DNA from: Fodinibius sp052060035
GTDB lineage: Bacteria; Bacteroidota; Rhodothermia; Balneolales; Balneolaceae
Assembly (NCBI RefSeq): GCF_052060035.1
Contig: NZ_JBPOEA010000002.1
Span: forward strand, 310,001-374,000
Length of the DNA: 64,000 nucleotides
Direction of reading: 5' to 3'
Below, in pieces: positions 9,353-16,747 of this stretch. Made by a program: the position numbers and the translations under genes. How positions within the stretch are numbered: the stretch's first letter is position 1; every line of letters begins with the position of its first letter. A model generated the notes under the pieces. It saw only the letters and a list, made by a program, of their open reading frames with translations, did not search any database and was not told where the DNA came from.

Positions 9353-10399
9353 TTAATTGTTTTGTTGTTGCATTTGATGATGTTCGATTCGTCGCCGGTG
9401 GGCTTTCAGGTAGCGTTCATCTTCGGCATAGGTGGTAGGGTAGACATCGGGCACCGGCTTAGGATTAAGATTTTCGTCCACATTTACAAAGGTAAACACA
9501 CAGGTGTTCGACAGTGCTTTAGTCACCTTGTCCATACTGGTGCGCTCGATATCAATTTCAATCGTCATTGAAGTATCGCCGGTATAGACGACGCGGCTGG
9601 TAAAGTCGAGCTTGTCCCCAATGCGGATGGGCTGCAGAAAATTGATCCGGTTTACGCGGACAAAAATGGGGCGGTCGGGCATGATTTCCTCAGCCTGAAT
9701 AAGGGCAAGTTCAAACGCCCTGCGGATAACGTAGCCCCCGAATATTTTTTGTGGCACATTTTCCAAATTTGGATACATTCGTTCTACGCTATTACGGATC
9801 TGCTTGCCAGCCAGCAATCCCTCAAAATCTTCTCTTTCCTGGGCTTTGTGTAGCTCTCGGAGCATCTGATATTCTTCCTTGCTGGGCGGTTCATCGAGTG
9901 CATCAATCTGCTCACGGTATTTTTTGCGTCGCTCAATAGCGGCCTCGTATCGCTGCTTCTCAATGTCGCTTTCATATTCAAGTGGTGGAATGGGCAGGCT
10001 TTCGGCCTCATCGCCTTCACCTTTGCGTGCTACCATCGTGAAATAGCAGGCGGCAAGCGACTGATCGGCCTCTTTATCTTGATCCACGCGAATACCGACC
10101 TCCATCGAAGTTCGTCCCACATAATTGATGCGAGCACGTAAATATACATCTTCGGTGATATCTCCGGGAACATGCAGGGCAATATCATCCACTGCAGCGG
10201 TAACCACACGGCCTTCAGGCTCAAACTGATGCACATAATCAAGGGCGATATCTTCGGCAATTTTATCGAGCTCCTCAAGCAGACGACCCCACCTGATATT
10301 ACCGGGGATATCTTTGTCAACAATCATGAATTTTTTACGCAGCTTCTTGTCTCTGCTAAAAGGGAGCGTGCGTTCGATGGAAGTATCGAGTGGGCGCAT
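9353..10399 (-). CDS. Acyl-CoA thioesterase with two hotdog domains (ACOT9-like)
   Basis: A 348-residue protein with two hotdog-fold halves: the first about residues 40-130 (VYLRARINYVGRTSMEVGI), the second about 210-320 (FGGYVIRRAFELALIQAEEI, then RINFLQPIRIGDKLDFTSRV). A charged helical linker joins them at 140-195. This tandem layout matches the BFIT/ACOT9-type acyl-CoA hydrolases, which cleave acyl-CoA to free acid and CoA in the cytosol. It is the first gene of the operon with the two-component pair; a functional link to metal stress is not evident, although thioesterases could serve membrane lipid adjustment. Substrate chain length cannot be read from the sequence. Confidence 0.85.
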   Translation of the reverse strand: MRPLDTSIERTLPFSRDKKLRKKFMIVDKDIPGNIRWGRLLEELDKIAEDIALDYVHQFEPEGRVVTAAVDDIALHVPGDITEDVYLRARINYVGRTSMEVGIRVDQDKEADQSLAACYFTMVARKGEGDEAESLPIPPLEYESDIEKQRYEAAIERRKKYREQIDALDEPPSKEEYQMLRELHKAQEREDFEGLLAGKQIRNSVERMYPNLENVPQKIFGGYVIRRAFELALIQAEEIMPDRPIFVRVNRINFLQPIRIGDKLDFTSRVVYTGDTSMTIEIDIERTSMDKVTKALSNTCVFTFVNVDENLNPKPVPDVYPTTYAEDERYLKAHRRRIEHHQMQQQNN

Positions 10400-10564
10400 A
10401 GATATCGTTTTTGTTAATACATTGGAATTGAATAAATATAGAAATCTGTTGGTACTTTTAAATATACGTAGTGTTGATGTATAGAATAAATAATCCTGAT
10501 AACTCGAGATTGTTATTGTAAAGTGATATCAATAATCTGTGCTTGTTTAAAAGATTAAGGTAAA

Positions 10565-11863
10565 ATGTATTATATGGACAACGTACCTGTGGTTTCAACG
10601 GATCAGTTACAGAGGTTTGTCAATAAGAGTTTAGGAACGGTTTTGGATGTAAGACCTATTGCTGCCTATAACGGCTGGCGGCTTCGAGATGAAAATAGGG
10701 GCGGTCATATACCAAACGCTAAAAGTATTCCTCTGAAGTGGACCCGGTACATGGATTGGGTTGAAGTGCTGGATGAAAAAAATATCAAAAAAAGTGCACC
10801 CGTAGTGGTGTATGGGTATGAGAAAGAGGAGGCGCGATCCATGGCGGAAAAATTACTGGATCTGGGGTATGATGACCTTCGTGTTTATAATAAGTTTTTG
10901 ACGGAGTGGATTGTTGATGAGGATTTACCGCTACACCGGCTTGAACGATACAAACAGCTGGTGCATCCGGAGTGGGTGAAACAGCTTATCGAGGGGAATA
11001 ATCCCCAAGAGTATGACAATGATGATTTTGTGATTTGCCATTCGCATTATGGCTATCCCGAGGATTATAAAAAGGGACACATCCCAGGTGCGATTGCATT
11101 GGATACGAATTGGCTGGAGTCGACGGAGAACTGGAATCGCCGTACGCCAGAAGAACTGCGGACACGGCTGGAAAGCCTGGGAATTCATTATGATACCACC
11201 GTGGTGGTGTATGGACGTTTTTCGGCGCCGGTGTATGACGAGGAACGTTTTCCCGGGAAAAGTGCGGGACATCTGGGAGCTATGCGCAGTGCTGCCATTT
11301 TGCTCTATGCCGGTGTTCAGGATGTCCGTATTTTAAATGGCGGGATTACTTCATGGGAGGATGCAGGATATAAGCTTTCAACTGAAGAAGTAGATCCAAA
11401 ACCTATCGATGATTTTGGGATTGAAATACCTGGTCGTCCGGAAATCATGATTGACACACCAGAGGCCAAAGAGTATTTGGCTTCGGAAGATGCAGAGCTG
11501 GTTAGCGTTCGGAGCTGGCCGGAATTTATCGGAGAACGTAGCGGCTATCACTACATTGAGAACAAGGGACGTATTCCCGGAGCCGTATTTGGTAACTGTG
11601 GCAGCGATGCTTATCACATGGAAAATTATAGAAATTTTGATCACACCATGCGTGAATATCAGGAAGTAGCACAAAATTGGATAGAAGAGGGGCTAACGCC
11701 CGACAAAAAATTAGCTTTCTACTGTGGGACCGGCTGGCGGGGAAGCGAAGCTTTCTGGAATGCATACCTAATGGGGTGGCCGAAGGTTTCGGTATATGAT
11801 GGCGGATGGTACGAGTGGAGCAGCGATCCTAAAAATCCGATAGGCACCGGTGAGCCGGAGTAG
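10565..11863 (+). CDS. Sulfurtransferase with three rhodanese domains
   Basis: A 432-residue protein made of three rhodanese modules: about residues 8-125, 140-270 and 290-425. Only the last has the catalytic cysteine loop (FYCGTGWRGS, near residue 385), which matches the thiosulfate sulfurtransferase CGTGWR-type loop. The first two carry Tyr-Gly in place of the Cys (VVVYGYEKEEA, VVVYGRFSAPV), so they are structural or regulatory. It would transfer sulfane sulfur from thiosulfate or a persulfide donor to a thiophilic acceptor; no signal peptide is visible, so it is probably cytosolic. It stands alone, divergent from the thioesterase operon across a 165-base gap. Confidence 0.88.
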   Translation: MYYMDNVPVVSTDQLQRFVNKSLGTVLDVRPIAAYNGWRLRDENRGGHIPNAKSIPLKWTRYMDWVEVLDEKNIKKSAPVVVYGYEKEEARSMAEKLLDLGYDDLRVYNKFLTEWIVDEDLPLHRLERYKQLVHPEWVKQLIEGNNPQEYDNDDFVICHSHYGYPEDYKKGHIPGAIALDTNWLESTENWNRRTPEELRTRLESLGIHYDTTVVVYGRFSAPVYDEERFPGKSAGHLGAMRSAAILLYAGVQDVRILNGGITSWEDAGYKLSTEEVDPKPIDDFGIEIPGRPEIMIDTPEAKEYLASEDAELVSVRSWPEFIGERSGYHYIENKGRIPGAVFGNCGSDAYHMENYRNFDHTMREYQEVAQNWIEEGLTPDKKLAFYCGTGWRGSEAFWNAYLMGWPKVSVYDGGWYEWSSDPKNPIGTGEPE

Positions 11864-11900
11864 GGAGGCATGTGTGTACTTTTTTTGCCCAAATGTTAAC

Positions 11901-11915
11901 TGATAATCATTACCA
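11901..11915. promoter_or_regulatory. Fur-box-like 7-1-7 inverted repeat
   Basis: TGATAATCATTACCA agrees with the 7-1-7 Fur consensus (TGATAAT-N-ATTATCA) at 13 of the 14 defined positions. It lies in the gap between the rhodanese gene and the flavin oxidoreductase, 121 bases before the latter's ATG. A further inverted pair, GTTTAGTAAT at 11919-11928 and ATTACTAAAC at 11982-11991, follows it. Iron control of the downstream gene is an inference. Confidence 0.4.
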
Positions 11916-12035
11916 ATAGTTTAGTAATTCGGGTTTTATCTAAAGGTATCTATGGAATTCGAACAGCTGATTTTTGGTTACATTACTAAACAGTTAATTT
12001 AACATTAAATTAATTAAGGACACAAGGAATCACCT

Positions 12036-13067
12036 ATGGAGTTTGGCATTTATACTTTTGTTGAAAATACTCCGCATCCCCAGCTGGATCGCATGCTTAC
12101 GCCCGCCGCGCGGTTTGAAAACCTAATGGAAGAAATTGAATTGGCCGATGAGGCCGGGCTCGACCTATTTGGTATTGGAGAGCACCATCGCGAGGAATAT
12201 TTATCGTCATCACCGACAACCATTCTTGCTGCAGCAGCATCGCGCACCAAACAGATTGGCCTCAGTAGCGCAGTTACGGTTTTGGGATCCGAAGATCCCG
12301 TTCGGGCGTATCAGCAGTTTGCGACGATTGATCAGCTTTCCAAAGGACGGGCTGAAATTATGGTGGGTCGCGGGTCTTTTGTGGAGTCTTTTCCGTTGTT
12401 TGGATACGATTTGCAGGATTATGAAGAGTTATTCGAGGAAAAATTGGATCTACTTCTGAAACTTCGTGAAAATGAAACGGTCACTTGGAGCGGAAAGCAC
12501 CGTCCCGATATCGATAGCCGTGGTATATATCCACAGCCATATCAAGATAAAATTCCCGTATGGAGAGCAGTCGGCGGAACGCCAAAGTCAGCTTATCAGG
12601 CGGGTGCACTCGGACTGCCGATGGCGTTGGGGATTATTGGCGGTCAGCCCGAGCAGTTTAAGAAGCTGGCCGATATCCATAAAAGAGGAGCTGAGGAGAA
12701 CGATCACAATCCGCCAAAACTGAGCATCAATTCCCATGGATTTATTGCCGAAAATTCCAAGGAGGCGGCTGATATCGCTTTTCCCGCTTTCAAAGTAACG
12801 ATGGATAAAATCGGTGAAGAGCGCGGTTGGCCACCGATGACGCGCGACAAGTTTGAGGCTTCCCGAACGCTTCGTGGGGCGAATGCGGTTGGTGATCCAC
12901 AAGAAATTATTGACAAAGTGCTGTTTCAGCACGAAATTTTTGGTCACGATCGCTTTTTGCTGCAGATGAGCGTGGGTTCTATTCCACACAAGAAATTGCT
13001 TAAATCAATTGAATTATTTGCAACGGAAGTGAAGCCGGCGGTGAATAACGCACTTAATGAAAGATAA
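12036..13067 (+). CDS. LLM-class flavin-dependent oxidoreductase
   Basis: A 343-residue bacterial-luciferase-like monooxygenase (TIM barrel). Features include the N-terminal ELADEAGLDLFGIGEHH strand-helix-strand with the GEHHR motif near residue 50, the flavin-phosphate region LSKGRAEIMVGRGSF, and the C-terminal LLQMSVGSIPHKKLLKSIEL helix. Such enzymes use reduced FMN (usually supplied in trans) to oxidise small organic substrates; the substrate here is unknown. Overlaps the next gene by 11 bases. It has its own upstream gap with a Fur-like site. Confidence 0.88.
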   Translation: MEFGIYTFVENTPHPQLDRMLTPAARFENLMEEIELADEAGLDLFGIGEHHREEYLSSSPTTILAAAASRTKQIGLSSAVTVLGSEDPVRAYQQFATIDQLSKGRAEIMVGRGSFVESFPLFGYDLQDYEELFEEKLDLLLKLRENETVTWSGKHRPDIDSRGIYPQPYQDKIPVWRAVGGTPKSAYQAGALGLPMALGIIGGQPEQFKKLADIHKRGAEENDHNPPKLSINSHGFIAENSKEAADIAFPAFKVTMDKIGEERGWPPMTRDKFEASRTLRGANAVGDPQEIIDKVLFQHEIFGHDRFLLQMSVGSIPHKKLLKSIELFATEVKPAVNNALNER

Positions 13068-13569
13068 ATTAAATACTATGAACGATGTCAGGATGACGTT
13101 TAAAGCTCCCTGGGACTGGTTGCTTATCTTGATGACGAGTGGAGTCACATTATTGCTGCTTGGACTCGATTACTATTCGACCGGAATAATTCCCACGCTT
13201 ATCACATGGTCCATTATTTTGGGAGCGCTCGGTTTTGGCATATTTGGGTATCACATAGAAGATGAACATCTCAAAATATTACGGCTCGGTTGGTCGAAGG
13301 ATATCGAGTTATCAGACATCAAAAGTGTAGCGTATAAGCCTTATGCGATGACGGGGTCAGTGAGAACATTTGGGATAGGCGGACTGTTTGGCTACGTTGG
13401 CTATTTCAGAAATAGCATTCTCAAAAGTTACAAAGCGTACGTGACCCATCGTGAGAAAACGGTGGTGCTCACAACTGAAGAGGGAGAAATCGTAATTTCT
13501 CCGGATGATCCAGAAGCGTTTGTGGCATCTATAAAGTCAGTTTTAGGCGATCATCTTGTCGACAGTTGA
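13057..13569 (+). CDS. Small membrane protein with bacterial PH-like domain
   Basis: A 170-residue protein with two N-terminal membrane spans (about 20-40 and 44-63), followed by a soluble beta-rich region (HIEDEHLKILRLGWSKDIEL...VVLTTEEGEIVISPDDPEAF) that looks like a bacterial pleckstrin-homology fold (DUF304/PH_10 type). The ATG at 13057 sits inside the 3' end of the flavin oxidoreductase gene, suggesting coupled translation; an alternative ATG is at 13078. Function unknown. Confidence 0.7.
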   Translation: MKDKLNTMNDVRMTFKAPWDWLLILMTSGVTLLLLGLDYYSTGIIPTLITWSIILGALGFGIFGYHIEDEHLKILRLGWSKDIELSDIKSVAYKPYAMTGSVRTFGIGGLFGYVGYFRNSILKSYKAYVTHREKTVVLTTEEGEIVISPDDPEAFVASIKSVLGDHLVDS

Positions 13570-13685
13570 TAACCGGTTTGAGAAATTCATCCCTATTAAG
13601 AATTGATCTTATTTAAGTTTCTGTTTCAATGGCAGTTTCGTATCATTGAGCCTCATAAATCTAACCACTTAAACCCTATTTTTAT

Positions 13686-14114
13686 ATGTATACCGGTTTA
13701 CAACACCTGCACTCCGGCTTTGCATACCTGGTGCTGCTTATTTTAGTTGGCGTTATAGGATATGCGTTAATCAATTTGATCAACAAAAAGCCATTCAGCG
13801 AAACCTCGCGTAAACTCTCATTAGTGGGTTTAATTGCAGCTCATACCCAATTACTTATTGGCTTTGTACTCTATTTTCTCTCACCCAATGTGATATTTTC
13901 CGGGGAAGCGATGGGCGATGCCATGTCGCGCCTGTATTTACTCGAGCACCCGCTGACCATGATTATTGGTATCGTGTTGATTACCATTGGTTACTCCAAG
14001 GCCAAAAGTGGAGATGATGATGCCGCTCGATATAAAAAGATCCTCATTTTTTACGGCTTGGGATTATTCCTGATCCTGCTTCGCATTCCATGGTCGGCAT
14101 GGCCGGGCATGTAG
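13686..14114 (+). CDS. Four-TM membrane protein, cytochrome-b-like small family
   Basis: A 142-residue protein with four hydrophobic spans (about 13-31, 45-65, 84-104, 118-138). His residues occur in or near each of the first three spans (LQHLHSGF, AAHTQLL, LLEHPLTM), a pattern used by small heme-b membrane proteins, and short proteins of this type are often labelled 'cytochrome B' in Bacteroidota. No CxxCH site. Placed 55 bases before uppP on the same strand. Heme binding is a guess from His placement. Confidence 0.6.
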   Translation: MYTGLQHLHSGFAYLVLLILVGVIGYALINLINKKPFSETSRKLSLVGLIAAHTQLLIGFVLYFLSPNVIFSGEAMGDAMSRLYLLEHPLTMIIGIVLITIGYSKAKSGDDDAARYKKILIFYGLGLFLILLRIPWSAWPGM

Positions 14115-14169
14115 TTTTCTTTTATTCTGATTAAAACGTAAAACCTTTTCCTATCTAATAATTGGCGGC

Positions 14170-14958
14170 ATGAGCATCATTGAAGTTATCATTCTCAGCA
14201 TCATAGAGGGAATTACCGAGTTTTTACCGATCTCCTCAACAGGACACATGATCTTGGCCTCTCATCTTATAGGATTAGAAAACACCGAGTTTCTCAAAAC
14301 ATTTGAGATCTCTATCCAGCTTTCGGCGGTGCTGGCCATTGTGGTGATGTATCGAGATAAATTGTTTGCCGGATTACAGTTGTACTTTAAACTATTTTGG
14401 GCCTTTATTCCTGTTTCCATTGTTGGGTTACTATTTTATGACACGATTAAAGCGGTGCTGTTTAATACCGTTGTAGTGAGCGTGATGCTTATTTTAGGTG
14501 GACTTGTGCTCATCTGGCTTGATAAATGGACCCGCAACCGGGAAACGCAATATGCCGAACTGGAAGACATCTCCACTAAAAGTGCTCTGATGATCGGTAT
14601 TGCTCAGTGTTTTGCCCTTATTCCCGGTACATCGCGTGCCGCAGCAACGATTATCGGTGGCGCGGCCATTGGCTATAACGAGCGACAGGCAACTGAATTT
14701 TCTTTTTTGCTGGCCATTCCTACCATGGCAGCAGCGACAGGGTATGACCTTTTAAAAACGGCTTCGGCCATTTCTATGGAGCAGTTTATGCTATTGGGAC
14801 TGGGAAGCGTTTTTGCCTTTATCTTTGCCTGGATAGCTGTTAAGGGCTTCCTCAAAATTGTAGATCACTATGGTTTCCGACACTTTGGATATTACCGCAT
14901 CGGTTTGGCGGTCGTGTTTTTAATATTGGCTTTCGGTTTTAATATTACTTTGTATTAA
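14170..14958 (+). CDS. uppP: Undecaprenyl-diphosphate phosphatase UppP/BacA
   Basis: A 262-residue integral membrane enzyme that removes the pyrophosphate's terminal phosphate from undecaprenyl diphosphate, recycling the lipid carrier for peptidoglycan and other surface polymers. The two family motifs are intact: EGITEFLPISSTGHM (residues 13-27) and PGTSRAAATIIGG (about 157-169). About eight membrane spans; length is normal for the family. The start ATG follows GGC at 14167-14169; no strong Shine-Dalgarno is seen, as is common in this phylum. Confidence 0.96.
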   Translation: MSIIEVIILSIIEGITEFLPISSTGHMILASHLIGLENTEFLKTFEISIQLSAVLAIVVMYRDKLFAGLQLYFKLFWAFIPVSIVGLLFYDTIKAVLFNTVVVSVMLILGGLVLIWLDKWTRNRETQYAELEDISTKSALMIGIAQCFALIPGTSRAAATIIGGAAIGYNERQATEFSFLLAIPTMAAATGYDLLKTASAISMEQFMLLGLGSVFAFIFAWIAVKGFLKIVDHYGFRHFGYYRIGLAVVFLILAFGFNITLY

Positions 14959-14982
14959 GAGATAAAATATTAAACCTGAAGT

Positions 14983-15729
14983 ATGGCCGGTCGCAAAACC
15001 ACCCCTCTCAAAGATTTTTCGCTTGGTTCCCACCGCTGTTCGGTTGATCTGCGACTGGAAAAGCTGAGTATGGTGCCCTTTTTTGAGGATTTGGAAAAAG
15101 AAGAGCTCACAGCCATTAATCAGCAATTTAGTGCAGCGCATCATCAAGCAGAAGAAACGATTTATCACCAGGATGAACGGGCGACTATGCTGCGGGTTGT
15201 GGTCCACGGTGCCGTAAAGCTGGTGCGGCACACCATGGATGGAAAAGATGTGCTGTTGGATATGCTTCAACCGGGCGAATATTTTGGGAACCTTTCTAAT
15301 ACGGGCAGGGCCATTTATTCTGAAACCGCTCGTGCGCAAACCGATGTCTGTATCCTCTCTATTCGGATGAGTGACTTTCGATCGCTTCTTAATGATTATC
15401 CGAAAGTTGCTGTGGCCGTACTCGATATAACGGCCGACCGACTACAGTCTTCCCAAGAAAAAATTCGTCATCTTACTACTCTGACTGTTAAAAAGCGCAT
15501 TGCGCATATCCTGGTGATGCTTTCCGAAAAATTCGGTGAACAAAGCACATACGGATTGCTTCTGCAGCTTCCACTGTCACGCAAAGATTTAGCTGATATG
15601 GCGGGAACTTCCTCAGAGACCGCCAGTCGGATAATGAGCGACTTTCAGGATCACGATATAATAAAAACAGGTCGTCAGTGGGTTGCAATTAGTAATATGA
15701 ATCGCCTTGCCGATATCGCCAAAGAGTAG
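14983..15729 (+). CDS. Crp/Fnr-family regulator with FNR-type recognition helix
   Basis: A 248-residue transcription factor: cyclic-nucleotide-like sensor barrel (about residues 25-145), dimer helix, and winged helix-turn-helix (LSRKDLADMAGTSSETASRI, about 200-219). The recognition helix has ExxSR (ETASR) like FNR rather than ExxGR like Crp, predicting a TTGAT half-site. Only two cysteines are visible (in HRCSVD and TDVCILS), so it cannot hold the four-Cys Fe-S cluster of classical FNR; it may sense another redox or NO signal, or a ligand. A matching box lies 59 bases after its stop, in front of the DUF6448/HMA/P-ATPase operon, which is its most likely target. Confidence 0.9.
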   Translation: MAGRKTTPLKDFSLGSHRCSVDLRLEKLSMVPFFEDLEKEELTAINQQFSAAHHQAEETIYHQDERATMLRVVVHGAVKLVRHTMDGKDVLLDMLQPGEYFGNLSNTGRAIYSETARAQTDVCILSIRMSDFRSLLNDYPKVAVAVLDITADRLQSSQEKIRHLTTLTVKKRIAHILVMLSEKFGEQSTYGLLLQLPLSRKDLADMAGTSSETASRIMSDFQDHDIIKTGRQWVAISNMNRLADIAKE

Positions 15730-15787
15730 TCAGGGTAGAGTACAGGAAAAATTACTTTTTCCCGATAGTAAATAAATCCTCCCTTAA

Positions 15788-15801
15788 TTGAGCCAGATCA
15801 T
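15788..15801. promoter_or_regulatory. FNR-like box upstream of the metal-ATPase operon
   Basis: TTGAG-CCAG-ATCAT matches the FNR/DNR consensus TTGAT-N4-ATCAA at eight of ten defined bases. A Bacteroidota-like -7 element (TACATTGG, 15824-15831; consensus TAnnTTTG) follows, which would put the box centre about 43 bases before the transcription start, close to a class II activator position. The neighbouring regulator gene (14983-15729) has the ExxSR helix expected for this site. Confidence 0.5.
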
Positions 15802-15862
15802 TTTAGTGCAGATAGACCTCCGTTACATTGGGAACAGAAACCAATGATAACAAACGGAGAAC

Positions 15863-16465
15863 ATGATGTTACAACTAAAAACGGTAAAATTATCTGCACT
15901 AATAGCATTTTTCTTTTTAGCGGGATTAACGTTTCCACAACAGGCCGAAGCACACTGCGATCGAATTAACGGTCCGGTAGCGGTGGACGCCCGAAAAGCC
16001 CTGGAAACCGGTGACGTAGGTCACGCTCTTATCTGGGTAACGGAAAAACAATCCGATGAACTTAAATCAGTTTTTGAACAGGCAAGAAAGGTTTATGTAA
16101 AGGGCGACGAATCCAAGGAATTAGCTGAACGCTATTTCATGGAGACTACCGTGCGATTACACCGCGAAGCCGAAGGGATGCCTTTTACCGGATTAAAGCC
16201 GGCCCAACCCAATCCCAAAGATATTGCCGTCGCTGAAGAGGCTCTGCAGTCAGGAGATGTAGAACCGGTAGCCACGATGCTTGCCAGTGAGATCAAAGAA
16301 AAGGTTACGGAGCTACATCAACAGGCGATAGAAACCCAAGGTAAGAAGAGTGAAAGTGTTGCTTCGGGACGTGAGGCCGTGGATGCCTATGTACGATATA
16401 TCGTGTATGTCCATAGCCTGTACAAGACCATCCAAAGTGGGCCAGCACACGGAATCGGGAATTAA
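15863..16465 (+). CDS. Exported DUF6448-type protein
   Basis: A 200-residue protein with a signal peptide (hydrophobic core LSALIAFFFLAGLTF, cleavage near AEA) and mature N-terminus HCDRINGPVAVDARKALETG, the conserved opening of DUF6448-type proteins. The mature part is mostly helical, with two repeat-like halves (DARKALETGDVGHALIWV and AEEALQSGDVEPVATMLA) and several His residues. Function of the family is unknown to me. It is the first gene of an operon with a HMA metallochaperone and a P1B-type ATPase, behind an FNR-like box, so a periplasmic metal or redox role is plausible. Starts with ATG-ATG; the first is chosen. Confidence 0.75.
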   Translation: MMLQLKTVKLSALIAFFFLAGLTFPQQAEAHCDRINGPVAVDARKALETGDVGHALIWVTEKQSDELKSVFEQARKVYVKGDESKELAERYFMETTVRLHREAEGMPFTGLKPAQPNPKDIAVAEEALQSGDVEPVATMLASEIKEKVTELHQQAIETQGKKSESVASGREAVDAYVRYIVYVHSLYKTIQSGPAHGIGN

Positions 16466-16500
16466 CTGACAAAAGCTAATCATCAAAAAACGAGAACACT

Positions 16501-16728
16501 ATGGAATCACTGACTAAAACAATACTGCGAAGCGACGAATTAAGCTGCCCATCCTGTGTTAGCAACATCGAATCGACCTTAAATAATATGAAGGGTGTCC
16601 AAGAGGCCAAGGTCCATTTCAATACCGGACGAATTGAAGTGGAACACGATAGTGAGACTGTTTCTGAGCAGAATCTTATAGATGCTATTCAGGATACGGG
16701 ATACGAAGCAAAAGTATCACAATTTTAA
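16501..16728 (+). CDS. Heavy-metal-associated (HMA) domain protein
   Basis: A 75-residue single HMA ferredoxin-like domain. The metal-binding loop is SCPSCVSNIE (Cys16 and Cys19, CxxC), followed by the usual LNNMKGVQEAKVHFNTGRIEV strand-turn and a C-terminal IQDTGYEAK motif. It would bind a soft metal such as Cu(I) and hand it to the P-type ATPase encoded 20 bases downstream, which itself lacks an N-terminal HMA domain. Split chaperone/ATPase pairs of this kind are common. Confidence 0.9.
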   Translation: MESLTKTILRSDELSCPSCVSNIESTLNNMKGVQEAKVHFNTGRIEVEHDSETVSEQNLIDAIQDTGYEAKVSQF

Positions 16729-16747
16729 AGGGTAACAGATTAGTGTT

